DNA of 64,000 nt from Amycolatopsis sp. A133 (GCF_031082405.1 NZ_JAVHJU010000023.1:83632-147631); one strand, 5' to 3'; counted from the stretch's first letter, positions 51,255 through 60,418 are shown. Notes: generated by a model not told the origin, from the sequence alone. Numbers and translations are program-made.

Positions 51255-52220
51255 TCAGTCCGGCAGTGCCCCTGCGGCCGCCGCGTTGGCGCGGGCCGCG
51301 AGCACCTTCAGCCGCGCCACCAGTTCCGGTGGCTCCTCGACCGTGAACGCGCACCCGAGCCCGAGCAGCCGGAACGCGAGCCAGTCCAGGGTGTCGGCGT
51401 GGCTCCGCCACCGGCACCGGCCCTCCTCCAGGTCCGTCAGCTCGCCGGCTCCGGCGAGGCGGGGTGCGACCTCCGAGGCCGGTTCGGCCAGGACGGCCAC
51501 CGCCCGGTACGTCGGCGCCAGGTCGTAGAGCCGGTCGAGGACGTAGGCCGCCAGGTCCGGCGCCGGCGGCTTGCGCGGCGCCACCCGGCCGCCGGTTGCC
51601 TGGGCCTCGCGCACGCGGTCGACGCGGAAGACCCGCCAGTCCGCCCGGTCGAGGTCGTAGGCGACCAGGTACCAGCGGCGGCCCGCGGCGACCAGCCGGA
51701 GCGGCTCGGCCCGGCGCCGGGTCTCGGCTCCGTCGTTCGCGCGGTAGCGGAACCGGACCGTCTCGTGGTTGGTGATCGCCCCGGCGAACACCGTCAGCTG
51801 CGCTGGGTCGACGACGGGCCCGGTAGCGGGCACGGTGACGGTCGCCGTGCCGATCGTGCCCACCCGGCGGCGCAGCCGCGCCGGCAGGACCTGCTCCAGC
51901 TTGGCCAGCGCCCGCACGGATGCTTCCTCGATGCCGTCGACCGGCTGGCCCGCCGCGGTCCGCAAGCCCACCGCGATCGCGACCGCTTCCTCGTCGTCGA
52001 GCACGAGCGGCGGCATGGCCGTGCCCGCGACCAGCCGGTACCCGCCCGCGACGCCGCGGCTGGCCTCGACCGGGTAACCCAGTTCGCGCAGCCGCTCGAT
52101 GTCGCGGCGGATGGTGCGCGGGCTGACGGCCAGCCGGTCGGCCAGCTCGCTACCCGGCCACTCGCGCGGGGTCTGGAGCAGCGAAAGCAGGCCGAGCAGC
52201 CGCGCCGGGGTGTCCGTCAT
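51255..52220 (-). CDS. WYL-domain transcriptional regulator (YafY type)
   Basis: A 321-residue regulator. N-terminal HTH_11: RLLGLLSLLQTPREWPGSELADRLAVSPRTIRRDIERLRELGYPV. WYL domain residues about 135-220 with RWYLVAYDLDRADWRVFRVDRV; the family WYL triad reads WYL. C-terminal WCX segment follows (TDLEEGRCRWRSHADTLDWLAFRLLGLG). WYL proteins sense nucleic-acid or nucleotide ligands and often act in DNA damage or phage defence. It diverges from argC, 86 bases away, but is probably not an arginine regulator. The gap 51088-51254 downstream holds nothing I can identify. Confidence 0.9.
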   Translation of the reverse strand: MTDTPARLLGLLSLLQTPREWPGSELADRLAVSPRTIRRDIERLRELGYPVEASRGVAGGYRLVAGTAMPPLVLDDEEAVAIAVGLRTAAGQPVDGIEEASVRALAKLEQVLPARLRRRVGTIGTATVTVPATGPVVDPAQLTVFAGAITNHETVRFRYRANDGAETRRRAEPLRLVAAGRRWYLVAYDLDRADWRVFRVDRVREAQATGGRVAPRKPPAPDLAAYVLDRLYDLAPTYRAVAVLAEPASEVAPRLAGAGELTDLEEGRCRWRSHADTLDWLAFRLLGLGCAFTVEEPPELVARLKVLAARANAAAAGALPD

Positions 52221-52270
52221 CGGGTCAGCATCCCAAGCCGGCCGGTGGGGTGGCGGGCACCACTCCGGGT

Positions 52271-52306
52271 TTGTTTAGACTTGCAAGGGCGTGCATAATC
52301 ATGCGT
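52271..52306 (+). promoter_or_regulatory. arg operon promoter and ArgR-type operator
   Basis: TTGTTT (52271-52276), 17 bases, CATAAT (52294-52299). The expected start of transcription is at about 52306-52307, which makes the argC ATG at 52307 leaderless. GTGCATAATCATGCGTATG (52291-52309) has the AT-rich half-site pattern of actinobacterial ARG boxes and covers the -10 and start codon, so the ArgR encoded in the operon should repress it with arginine. Confidence 0.6.
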
Positions 52307-53335
52307 ATGACGGTGAACATCGCGGTGGCCGGAGCCAGCGGGTACGCGGGCGGTGAGCTGCTGCGCCTGCTCCTGACCCATCCCGGGGTCGAGATCGGCG
52401 CGCTCACGGCCGCCAGCAGCGCGGGCACGAAGCTCGGCGTCCACCAGCCCCACCTCGTCCCCCTCGCAGACCGCGTCCTGACCGAGACGACGCCGGCGAC
52501 CCTCGCCGGCCACGACGTCGTCTTCCTCGCGCTGCCCCACGGGCACTCCGCGGAGATCGCGGCGCAGCTCGGCCCGGACGTCCTGGTGGTCGACCTCGGC
52601 GCCGACCACCGCCTGGCCGACGCGGGCGACTGGCAGCGCTGGTACGGCGGCGACCACGCCGGCCAGTGGCCGTACGGCCTGCCCGAACTGCCCGGCGCCC
52701 GCGAACGGCTCGCCGGCACCAAGCGCATCGCCGTGCCCGGCTGCTTCCCGACCGGCGGCACGCTGGCCCTGGCGCCCGCGTTCGCCGCCGGGCTGATCGA
52801 GCCCGACGTCACGATCGTCGCGGTCACCGGCACCTCCGGCGCCGGCAAGAGCCTCAAGCCGAACCTGCTCGGCTCCGAGGTGATGGGCTCGGCGAGCGCG
52901 TACGGCGTCGGCGGCGCCCACCGCCACACCCCCGAGTTCGCGCAGAACCTCTCGGCCGTCGCGGGGGAGAAGGTCACCGTGTCCTTCACCCCGGTGCTCG
53001 CGCCGATGCCCCGCGGCATCCTCACCACGGCGAGCGCCCCGCTGAAGGACGGTGTCGACGAGGCCGCCGCCCGCGCGGCGTACGAGAAGGCCTACGACGC
53101 AGAGCCGTTCGTGCAGCTGCTGCCCGCCGGTGCCTGGCCGGCGACCGCGTCGACGCTCGGCTCGAACAACACCCAGCTGCAGGTCACGGTCGACACCGAC
53201 GCCAAGAGGCTGGTCGTCGTCGCCGCGCTCGACAACCTCACCAAGGGCACCGCCGGCGGTGCCGTCCAGTCGATGAACCTGGCCCTCGGCCTCCCGGAAA
53301 CCACCGGGCTTCCCACCGTAGGAGTGGCACCGTGA
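52307..53335 (+). CDS. argC: N-acetyl-gamma-glutamyl-phosphate reductase
   Basis: A 342-residue NADPH-dependent enzyme that reduces N-acetylglutamyl phosphate to the semialdehyde, step three of arginine synthesis. NIAVAGASGYAGGELLRLL is the nucleotide-binding loop, VPGCFPTGG holds the catalytic Cys and GGAHRHTPEF the catalytic His. Of two ATG codons (52301, 52307) I prefer 52307, because it coincides with the predicted transcription start. The last codons overlap argJ by four bases. Confidence 0.95.
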   Translation: MTVNIAVAGASGYAGGELLRLLLTHPGVEIGALTAASSAGTKLGVHQPHLVPLADRVLTETTPATLAGHDVVFLALPHGHSAEIAAQLGPDVLVVDLGADHRLADAGDWQRWYGGDHAGQWPYGLPELPGARERLAGTKRIAVPGCFPTGGTLALAPAFAAGLIEPDVTIVAVTGTSGAGKSLKPNLLGSEVMGSASAYGVGGAHRHTPEFAQNLSAVAGEKVTVSFTPVLAPMPRGILTTASAPLKDGVDEAAARAAYEKAYDAEPFVQLLPAGAWPATASTLGSNNTQLQVTVDTDAKRLVVVAALDNLTKGTAGGAVQSMNLALGLPETTGLPTVGVAP

Positions 53336-54492
53336 CCGTCACCGGCCCCCAGGGCTTCCGCGCCGCCGGCGTCGCCGCCGGGATCAAGGCCTCCGGCGCG
53401 CTCGACCTCACCCTGGTCGTCAACGACGGCCCCTTGGACGTCGCGGCGGGCGTGTTCACGCGCAACGTCATCAAGGCCGCCCCGGTGCTGTGGTCGCAGG
53501 AAGTGCTCAAGCAGCAGCGGCTGAAGGCCGTCGTCCTCAACTCGGGCGGCGCCAACGCGGCCACCGGGCCCGGCGGCTTCCAGGACACCCACGCCACGGC
53601 CGAGAAGGTCGCCGAAGTCCTGCAGGCCGGCGCCATCGAGGTGGCCGTCTGCTCCACCGGCCTGATCGGCGAGCGGCTGCCGATGGACGCCGTCCTGTCC
53701 GGAGTGGACACCGCCGTCAAGGCCCTCGACGCGAGCCCCGAAGCGAGCCTCAACGCCGCCAAGGGCGTGATGACCACCGACACGAAACCGAAGCAGGCCT
53801 TCGCGAAGCACGAGAGCGGCTGGAGCGTCGGCGGCTTCGCCAAGGGCGCGGGCATGCTCGCGCCCAACCTCGCCACCATGCTCTCCGTCTTGACCACCGA
53901 CGCCGTGGTGGACAAGGAAACCCTCGACCGGGCGCTGCGCGCGGCGACCCACGTCACCTTCGACCGGCTCGACGTCGACGGCGGCACGTCCACCAACGAC
54001 ACCGTGCTGGTCCTCGCGTCCGGCGCGAGCGGGGTCGAGCCCACCGAGGCCGAGCTCACCGAGGTGCTCACCGCGGTCAGCCACGACCTGGTGCTCCAGC
54101 TGCGCGCGGACTCCGAAGGCGCCACCAAGGACGTCGACATCACCGTGCGGGGCGCGCAGATCGAAGCCGACGCGATCGCCGTCGCCCGCACGATCGCCGA
54201 GGACAACCTGGTCAAGACGGCGCTGTTCGGGTCCGACCCGAACTGGGGCCGGATCGCGATGGCGCTCGGCCGGGTCCCGGCCCGCATCGACCCGGACCTC
54301 GTGTCGATCGCGATCAACGGCGTGACCCTGTTCGCCCAGGGCGTGCCAGCCGCCGACCGGTCCGAGGCGGACCTGACCGGCCGCGCCGTCGAGATCGTGG
54401 TCGACCTCGGCGTCGGCACGAGCACGGCGACCATCTACACCACTGACCTTTCGCACGGTTACGTCGAAGAGAACAGCGCGTACTCCTCATGA
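53332..54492 (+). CDS. argJ: bifunctional ornithine acetyltransferase / N-acetylglutamate synthase
   Basis: A 386-residue ArgJ. It moves the acetyl group from N-acetylornithine to glutamate, recycling it; many actinobacterial forms also use acetyl-CoA. The proenzyme cuts itself within GMLAPNLATMLSVLTTDA, before the Thr of ATML, to give two chains. GFRAAGVAAGIKASGALDL starts the alpha chain and NDTVLVLASG lies in the beta chain; the C-terminal VEENSAYSS completes the active site. GTG start overlaps argC; stop overlaps argB (ATGA). Confidence 0.95.
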   Translation: MTVTGPQGFRAAGVAAGIKASGALDLTLVVNDGPLDVAAGVFTRNVIKAAPVLWSQEVLKQQRLKAVVLNSGGANAATGPGGFQDTHATAEKVAEVLQAGAIEVAVCSTGLIGERLPMDAVLSGVDTAVKALDASPEASLNAAKGVMTTDTKPKQAFAKHESGWSVGGFAKGAGMLAPNLATMLSVLTTDAVVDKETLDRALRAATHVTFDRLDVDGGTSTNDTVLVLASGASGVEPTEAELTEVLTAVSHDLVLQLRADSEGATKDVDITVRGAQIEADAIAVARTIAEDNLVKTALFGSDPNWGRIAMALGRVPARIDPDLVSIAINGVTLFAQGVPAADRSEADLTGRAVEIVVDLGVGTSTATIYTTDLSHGYVEENSAYSS

Positions 54493-55406
54493 ACCGGGAG
54501 GCTCTGATTTCCGCGGACGAACGACTCGCGACGGCGGCCGAAAAGGCCGGGGTGCTCATCGAGGCGCTGCCCTGGCTGCAGCGGTTCCACGGGGCCACCG
54601 TGGTGGTGAAGTACGGCGGCAACGCGATGATCGACGACGAGCTGAAGGCGGCCTTCGCCGAGGACATGGTGTTCCTCCGGCTGGCCGGCCTGCGCCCGGT
54701 CGTCGTCCACGGCGGCGGGCCGCAGATCACCGCGATGCTCAAGCGCCTCGGCGTCGAAGGCGAGTTCAAGGGCGGCCTCCGCGTGACCACGCCGGAGACC
54801 ATGGACATCGTCCGGATGGTGCTCACCGGGCAGGTCAGCCGCGAGCTCGTCGGGCTGATGAACGCCCACGGGCCGTACGCGGTCGGCATCTCCGGCGAGG
54901 ACGCCCGGCTGTTCACCGCCGAACGCAAACAGGCCACTGTGGACGGTCAGCAGGTCGACATCGGGCTCGTCGGCGAGGTCGCCGAGGTCAACCCGGACGC
55001 GGTGCTCGACATCGTCAACGCCGGGCGCATCCCGGTGGTCTCCACGGTCGCCCCGGACGTCGACGGCGTCGTGCACAACGTCAACGCCGACACGGCCGCG
55101 GGCGCGCTCGCGGCCGCGCTGGGTGCCGAAAAGCTCGTCGTGCTCACCGACGTCGAAGGCCTGTACGCGAACTGGCCCGACCGGTCGTCGCTGATCGACC
55201 GCATCCGCGTCGACCACCTCGAGCCGATGCTGCCCACGCTGGCCAGCGGCATGATCCCGAAGATGGAGGCGTGCGTGCGCGCCATCCGCGGCGGCGTGCG
55301 CCGGGCGCACGTGATCGACGGCCGCCTCGCCCACTCGGTGCTGCTGGAGGTCTTCACCTCCCGCGGCATCGGCACCATGGTCTTCCCCGAAACGGAGCTC
55401 CCGTGA
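54489..55406 (+). CDS. argB: acetylglutamate kinase
   Basis: A 305-residue amino-acid kinase that phosphorylates N-acetylglutamate, usually the arginine-inhibited step. VVVKYGGNAMIDD and VVVHGGGPQITAML are substrate and phosphate loops; LVVLTDVEGLYANWPD and GMIPKMEACVRAIRGGV the nucleotide site. The N-terminal extension (about residues 1-30, REALISADERLATAAEKAG) is the helix that in hexameric, arginine-sensitive enzymes links dimers, so feedback inhibition is expected. ATG start and stop each overlap neighbours by four bases. Confidence 0.96.
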   Translation: MNREALISADERLATAAEKAGVLIEALPWLQRFHGATVVVKYGGNAMIDDELKAAFAEDMVFLRLAGLRPVVVHGGGPQITAMLKRLGVEGEFKGGLRVTTPETMDIVRMVLTGQVSRELVGLMNAHGPYAVGISGEDARLFTAERKQATVDGQQVDIGLVGEVAEVNPDAVLDIVNAGRIPVVSTVAPDVDGVVHNVNADTAAGALAAALGAEKLVVLTDVEGLYANWPDRSSLIDRIRVDHLEPMLPTLASGMIPKMEACVRAIRGGVRRAHVIDGRLAHSVLLEVFTSRGIGTMVFPETELP

Positions 55407-56605
55407 CCGACCTCGAGTCCAATGTGGATGGCCAGGCGCACTGGCAGTCCGCCCTCATGGACAACTACGGCACACCCAAGCTGACGCTCGTGCGCGGCGA
55501 AGGCGCGAAGGTGTGGGACGCCGACGGCAAGGAGTACGTCGACCTGGTCGGTGGCATCGCCGTCAACGCGCTCGGCCACGCCCACCCGGCGGTCGTCGAA
55601 GCCGTCACCGAGCAGATCAAGCAGCTCGGCCACACGTCGAACCTCTACGTCAACCCGGTCGCCGTCGAGCTCGCCGAGGCGCTGCTCGACGTCGCCGGCC
55701 TCACCGGCCACGGCAAGGTGCTGTTCGTCAACTCCGGCGCCGAGGCCAACGAAGCCGCGTTGAAGATCAGCCGGCTGACCGGGCGCACCAAGGTGGTCGC
55801 CGCCGAAGGCGCGTTCCACGGCCGGACCATGGGCGCGCTGACGCTCACCGGCCAGCCCGCCAAGCGTGACGCCTTCAAGCCGCTGGTGCCGGGCGTGGAG
55901 CACGTGCCGTTCGGCGACGTCGAGGCGCTCAAGGCCGCCGTCGACGCCGACACCGCGGCCGTCTTCCTGGAGCCGGTGCTCGGGGAGGCGGGTGTCATCC
56001 CGGCGCCGGACGGCTATCTGCAGGCCGCCCGCGAAATCACCAAGGCCACCGGCACGCTGCTGGTGCTCGACGAGGTGCAGACCGGCCTCGGCCGGCTCGG
56101 CACGTGGTTCGGCTACCAGCAAGCCGGCATCGTGCCGGACGTCATCACCCTGGCGAAGGGCCTCGGCGGCGGCCTGCCGCTGGGCGCGGTGATCGGCGTC
56201 GGCGCGGCGGGAGAGCTGCTCAAGCCCGGCCAGCACGGCACCACCTTCGGCGGCAACCCGGTCTGCTGCGCGGCCGGCCTGGCCGTGCTGAAGACCATCG
56301 CCGCCAACGGCCTCCTCGACCACGTCGCCTCGCTCGGCAAGGACATCGCCGCGGGCGTCGAGGCGCTGGGGCACCCGCTCGTCGCCGGGGTGCGCGGCGC
56401 CGGGCTGCTGCTCGGCATCGCCCTTAAGCAGCCCGTGTCGGCGGCAGTCGCGCAGGCCGTCCAGGACGCGGGTTACCTCGTCAACCCGGTCGCGCCGGAC
56501 ACCATCCGGCTCGCGCCCCCGCTCGTGCTCGACGGTGAACAGGCTGAAGGCTTCCTCGCCGCACTCCCGAACGCGCTCGATTCCACCACGAAGGACTCCG
56601 ACTGA
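55403..56605 (+). CDS. argD: acetylornithine aminotransferase
   Basis: A 400-residue class-III PLP aminotransferase that makes N-acetylornithine from the semialdehyde with glutamate. FVNSGAEANEAALKISR is the phosphate-binding region, LLVLDEVQTGLGRLG the cofactor-stacking motif, and TLAKGLGGGLPLGA holds the PLP lysine. HGRTMGALTLTG and TTFGGNPVCCAAGLAVL are further family motifs. GTG start overlaps argB stop by four bases; the TGATG junction joins argF. Confidence 0.95.
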   Translation: MTDLESNVDGQAHWQSALMDNYGTPKLTLVRGEGAKVWDADGKEYVDLVGGIAVNALGHAHPAVVEAVTEQIKQLGHTSNLYVNPVAVELAEALLDVAGLTGHGKVLFVNSGAEANEAALKISRLTGRTKVVAAEGAFHGRTMGALTLTGQPAKRDAFKPLVPGVEHVPFGDVEALKAAVDADTAAVFLEPVLGEAGVIPAPDGYLQAAREITKATGTLLVLDEVQTGLGRLGTWFGYQQAGIVPDVITLAKGLGGGLPLGAVIGVGAAGELLKPGQHGTTFGGNPVCCAAGLAVLKTIAANGLLDHVASLGKDIAAGVEALGHPLVAGVRGAGLLLGIALKQPVSAAVAQAVQDAGYLVNPVAPDTIRLAPPLVLDGEQAEGFLAALPNALDSTTKDSD

Positions 56606-57531
56606 TGCTGCGCCACTTCCTCCGCGACGACGACGTCAGTCCCGCCGAGCAGAAGGCCATCCTCGACCTCGCCGACGCGCTCAAGGCCGACCCGCTCGGC
56701 AACAAGACCCTCGCCGGCAAGTCGATCACGGCCATCTTCGAGAAGAACTCGACGCGGACCCGGTTCTCGTTCGAGGTCGGGATCAGCCAGCTCGGCGGCC
56801 ACCCGGTGATCGTCGACGGCCGTTCGATGCAGCTCGGCCGCGAAGAGACGATCGAGGACACCTCGCGGGTTCTCTCGCGTTACGTCGACGGGATCGTGTG
56901 GCGCACCTTCGCGCAGAAGCGCATCGAGGCGATGGCTTCGGCCGCGTCGATCCCGGTGGTCAACGCGCTCACCGACGAGTTCCACCCGTGCCAGGTGCTC
57001 ACCGACCTGATGACGATCCGCGAGCGCAAGGGCAAGCTCGAGGGCCTCACGCTCGTCTACCTCGGCGACGGCGCCAACAACATGGCGCACTCGCTGCTGC
57101 TCGGCGGGGTCACCGCCGGGATGCACGTCCGCGTCGTCTCGCCGGTCGGTTTCCAGCCGGACCAGGGCGTCATGCTGGACACGAAGAAGCGCGCGAACGA
57201 GACCGGCGGCACCGCCACCGCCTTCACCGACCCGTACGCGGCGGTCGACGGCGCGGACGTGCTCGTCACCGACACGTGGACGTCGATGGGGCAGGAGAAC
57301 GACGGTCTCGACCGGGTCGGCCCGTTCCGCGCCCTGCAGGTCAACACCGAACTGCTGAAGAAGGCTGCGGACGACGCGATCGTCCTGCACTGCCTGCCCG
57401 CGCACCGCGGCTGGGAAATCACCGACGAGGTGATCGACGGCCCGGCCAGCGCGGTGTGGGACGAAGCGGAGAACCGGCTGCACGCCCAGAAGGCCCTGCT
57501 GGTCTGGCTCTTCGAGGAGAGCAGGCGATGA
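56605..57531 (+). CDS. argF: ornithine carbamoyltransferase
   Basis: A 308-residue enzyme that makes citrulline from ornithine and carbamoyl phosphate. EKNSTRTRFSFEVG is the carbamoyl-phosphate motif (STRT), FHPCQVLTDLMT the HPxQ motif, DTWTSMGQEND the ornithine loop and HCLPAHRGWEI the catalytic Cys motif. The gene is coupled to argD by a one-base overlap and to argR by ATGA. Confidence 0.96.
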   Translation: MLRHFLRDDDVSPAEQKAILDLADALKADPLGNKTLAGKSITAIFEKNSTRTRFSFEVGISQLGGHPVIVDGRSMQLGREETIEDTSRVLSRYVDGIVWRTFAQKRIEAMASAASIPVVNALTDEFHPCQVLTDLMTIRERKGKLEGLTLVYLGDGANNMAHSLLLGGVTAGMHVRVVSPVGFQPDQGVMLDTKKRANETGGTATAFTDPYAAVDGADVLVTDTWTSMGQENDGLDRVGPFRALQVNTELLKKAADDAIVLHCLPAHRGWEITDEVIDGPASAVWDEAENRLHAQKALLVWLFEESRR

Positions 57532-58040
57532 CCGGCAGCCGGGTGGGCAGGCAGGCCCGGATCACCGAACTCGTGTCGACCACGACCATCCGCAGCCAGA
57601 CGGAGCTGGCCAAGCTGCTGGCCGCCGAGGGCATCGAGGTCACGCAGGCGACGCTGTCGCGCGACCTCGACGAACTGGGCGCGGTCAAGCTGCGTGGACC
57701 GGACTCGGGGGCGCCGGTTTACGTCATCCCCGAGGACGGCAGCCCGGTGCGCGGGGTGCAGGGTGGGACGTCACGGCTCTCCCGGCTGCTGGCCGAATTG
57801 ATGGTCTCGGCGGACTCGTCGGGCAACCTGATGGTGCTGCGGACGCCGCCGGGCGCGGCGCAGTTCCTCGCCAGCGCGATCGACCGGGCGGCCCTGGAAG
57901 AGGTCGTCGGCTCGATCGCGGGCGACGACACCGTCGCCGTGATCGCCCGGGAACCCCTGACGGGCAAGGAACTGGCCGAGCGCTTCGCCGCCCTCGCGCA
58001 GCGCTCGGCGCACGAAGCAGGAGACGAAGGACCGCCATGA
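57528..58040 (+). CDS. argR: arginine repressor
   Basis: A 170-residue regulator. N-terminal winged helix residues 8-75: RQARITELVSTTTIRSQTELAKLLAAEGIEVTQATLSRDLDELGAVKLR. C-terminal domain residues about 90-160 binds arginine and forms the hexamer: GAAQFLASAIDRA and GSIAGDDTVAVIARE (the Asp-Asp of GDD contacts arginine). It represses its own operon through the ARG box at argC. The stop overlaps the next small reading frame by four bases. Confidence 0.95.
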   Translation: MTGSRVGRQARITELVSTTTIRSQTELAKLLAAEGIEVTQATLSRDLDELGAVKLRGPDSGAPVYVIPEDGSPVRGVQGGTSRLSRLLAELMVSADSSGNLMVLRTPPGAAQFLASAIDRAALEEVVGSIAGDDTVAVIAREPLTGKELAERFAALAQRSAHEAGDEGPP

Positions 58041-58363
58041 CCGTGCTCGCCGACATCTTTCCGGCCGAGGGCGAGTTCCTCGCGCCGGACGAGGTCGTGA
58101 TCACCTTCGACGGCGGGGTCCCGGTGGCGATCGACGGCGAGACCGTCTCCGTCGCCGAAGCGCGCCGGATGCTGAGCGCGCGCGGTGAGGCGCAGAGGAT
58201 CGGCCGCGGCGAAGCGTGCGCCGCGCTCGAACGGCGGGCCGGCCGCGGATGCGCCAGTCTGGCCAACGCCGTGTCGGGCGAACTCCACCTGGTCCTCCAC
58301 GACGGCCGGGTGACGGCCCAAGACTTGAATCCGACGAACACCGAGGAGAAGCGAGAACAGTGA
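58037..58363 (+). CDS. ArgG-derived fragment between argR and argH
   Basis: A 108-residue open frame with ATG overlapping argR and TGA overlapping argH, four bases each. It is not a full enzyme. DIFPAEGEFLAPDEVVITFD, then GGVPVAIDGETVSV aligns with the stretch of Mycobacterium-type argininosuccinate synthase that joins the synthetase and multimerisation domains. AQRIGRG resembles the following AQGVGR, and VSGELHLVLHDGRV resembles the later VSGEVRLVLHGG; about 90 residues between them and both ends are missing. The ATP-binding SGG motif is absent. It looks like a decayed argG kept in frame, perhaps because it couples argR and argH translation. A full argG must be elsewhere. Confidence 0.75.
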   Translation: MTVLADIFPAEGEFLAPDEVVITFDGGVPVAIDGETVSVAEARRMLSARGEAQRIGRGEACAALERRAGRGCASLANAVSGELHLVLHDGRVTAQDLNPTNTEEKREQ

Positions 58364-59775
58364 GCGGGAACGAGCAGCCGGTGCAGCTGTGGGGCGGCCG
58401 GTTCGCCGGCGGTCCGGCCGAGGCGATGGCCGCGCTGAGCGCGTCGACCCATTTCGACTGGCGTCTGGCGCCCTACGACATCGCCGGGTCCCGCGCGCAC
58501 GCTCGTGTGCTGCGCAAGGCGGGCCTGCTCACCGACGACGAGCTGACCGGCATGCTGGCCGCGCTGGACACGCTCGCCCAGGACGTCGCGTCGGGGGCGT
58601 TCACGCCGACGGTCGCCGACGAAGACGTGCACACGGCCCTCGAACGCGGCCTGCTCGAGCGCGCGGGCACCGAGCTCGGCGGCAAGCTGCGTGCCGGCCG
58701 TTCGCGCAACGACCAGGTGGCCACGCTGTTCCGGATGTGGCTGCGCGACGCCGCCCGCCGGGTCGTCGCCGGCACCCTCGAAGTCGTCGACGCGCTGGTG
58801 TCCCAGGCGAAGCGGCACCCGGACGCGATCCTGCCCGGCCGCACGCACCTGCAGCACGCCCAGCCGGTGCTGCTCGCCCACCACCTGCTGGCCCACGGCC
58901 AGGCGCTGCTGCGCGACGTCTCGCGGCTGCAGGACTGGGACGTCCGCACGGCCGAATCGCCGTACGGCTCGGGTGCTCTGGCCGGCTCGTCGCTGGGCCT
59001 CGACCCCGAGGCCGTCGCCGAGGAACTGGGTTTCGCCACCAGTGTCGAGAACTCCATCGACGGCACCGCTTCGCGCGACTTCGTCGCCGAGTTCGCCTTC
59101 GCCGTCGCGATGCTCGCGGTGAACCTGTCCCGGATCGCCGAAGAGGTGATCATCTGGAACACCGCCGAGTTCGGCTACGTGACCCTCGACGACGCCTGGG
59201 CCACCGGCAGCTCGATCATGCCGCAGAAGAAGAACCCGGACGTCGCGGAGCTGACCCGGGGCAAGGCGGGCCGGCTGATCGGCAACCTCACCGGGCTGCT
59301 GGCCACCCTCAAGGCGCAACCGCTGGCCTACAACCGCGACCTGCAGGAGGACAAGGAGCCGGTGTTCGACTCGGTCGAACAGCTCGAACTCCTCTTCCCG
59401 GCGATCGCGGGCATGCTCGAGACGCTCACCTTCCACACCGGCCGGCTCGCCGAGCTGGCCCCGGCCGGCTTCACCCTGGCCACCGACATCGCCGAATGGC
59501 TGGTGCGCCAGGGCGTCCCGTTCCGCGTTGCACACGAAGCGGCGGGCGAGAGCGTCCGCGTCGCCGAGGCTCGCGGCGTCGGGCTGGACGAGCTGACCGA
59601 CGAAGAGTTCGAGAAGATCAACCCGGCGCTGACGCCCGAGGTGCGCGCGGTCCTCACCGTCGAGGGCTCGGTGACGTCCCGCGACGCCCGGGGCGGCACG
59701 GCACCCGCCCGGGTGGCCGAACAGCGGGCGCGCCTCGAAGAGCGGGTCACCGCGGCCCGCCAGTGGCTCAACTGA
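58360..59775 (+). CDS. argH: argininosuccinate lyase
   Basis: A 471-residue lyase, last step of arginine synthesis (arginine plus fumarate). LWGGRFAGGPAEAM at the start, RSRNDQVATLFRMW, PGRTHLQHAQPV (catalytic His) and the signature GSSIMPQKKNPDVAEL with the catalytic Ser loop are all intact. GTG at 58360 overlaps the stop of the ArgG relic. The 3' end overlaps the convergent TetR gene by eight bases. Confidence 0.96.
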   Translation: MSGNEQPVQLWGGRFAGGPAEAMAALSASTHFDWRLAPYDIAGSRAHARVLRKAGLLTDDELTGMLAALDTLAQDVASGAFTPTVADEDVHTALERGLLERAGTELGGKLRAGRSRNDQVATLFRMWLRDAARRVVAGTLEVVDALVSQAKRHPDAILPGRTHLQHAQPVLLAHHLLAHGQALLRDVSRLQDWDVRTAESPYGSGALAGSSLGLDPEAVAEELGFATSVENSIDGTASRDFVAEFAFAVAMLAVNLSRIAEEVIIWNTAEFGYVTLDDAWATGSSIMPQKKNPDVAELTRGKAGRLIGNLTGLLATLKAQPLAYNRDLQEDKEPVFDSVEQLELLFPAIAGMLETLTFHTGRLAELAPAGFTLATDIAEWLVRQGVPFRVAHEAAGESVRVAEARGVGLDELTDEEFEKINPALTPEVRAVLTVEGSVTSRDARGGTAPARVAEQRARLEERVTAARQWLN

Positions 59776-60418
59776 GGGTCTTGCGGAGCTTGGCCCGGAC
59801 GGCCCGCGTGGCCACCGGGCCGAGCCCGTCCAGGACGTCGACGAGCACGGCCAGCCGCTCCAGCGCGGCGACGGCCTGCTCGGCGCCGTCGGGGTCGACC
59901 GTGTCGAACAGCGTCAGCCCGAGGAACCCGCTGGACACGGCGTGGGCCAGCCCGCCGGGGTCCGCGAGCTCGGCCAGCGGCGATCCCTCGAGCACGCGCT
60001 CGAGGGCCGCGCGTACCTCGGTGATCCACTTGTTCAGGCCTTCGCGGGTCGCTTCGGCGAGCCGCTCGCTGCCTTGCGCCCCGGCCAGCGTCTGGGCCAG
60101 GAGCGCCAGGTTGCCTTCCGCGCGTTCCGCGATGCGGATCTCGCGGCCGAGCGCCAGCAGCTCGCCGACCGTGGTCACGGCGGCGAAGCGGTCACGGTAG
60201 AGGGCGACGCGGGCTTCGGTCGCGGAGACGCAGGCCTGCGCGACGAGCTCCTCGACGCTGCCGAAGTGGTAGAAGACCAGCGCCTGGTTCGCGCCCGCGG
60301 CGGTGGCGACCGACCGGGCGGAGACGGCGGTGATGCCCTGCTGCCGGACGACTTCCAGCACGCCGTCCACGAGCCGCTGCTTCGTGTCCTGCGAACTGGA
60401 GTTCCGGCCGGTGCCCAT
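59768..60418 (-). CDS. TetR-family regulator
   Basis: A 216-residue repressor. DNA-binding domain residues 10-60: TKQRLVDGVLEVVRQQGITAVSARSVATAAGANQALVFYHFGSVEELVAQA. The C-terminal helices are long and variable, so the ligand cannot be guessed. It is the third gene of a unit with a DUF4166 gene and an SRPBCC gene; two TTGAGC/GCTCAA operators sit in front of that unit. ATG overlaps the DUF4166 stop by one base. TetR proteins placed last in their own operon usually repress it. Confidence 0.9.
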   Translation of the reverse strand: MGTGRNSSSQDTKQRLVDGVLEVVRQQGITAVSARSVATAAGANQALVFYHFGSVEELVAQACVSATEARVALYRDRFAAVTTVGELLALGREIRIAERAEGNLALLAQTLAGAQGSERLAEATREGLNKWITEVRAALERVLEGSPLAELADPGGLAHAVSSGFLGLTLFDTVDPDGAEQAVAALERLAVLVDVLDGLGPVATRAVRAKLRKTLS

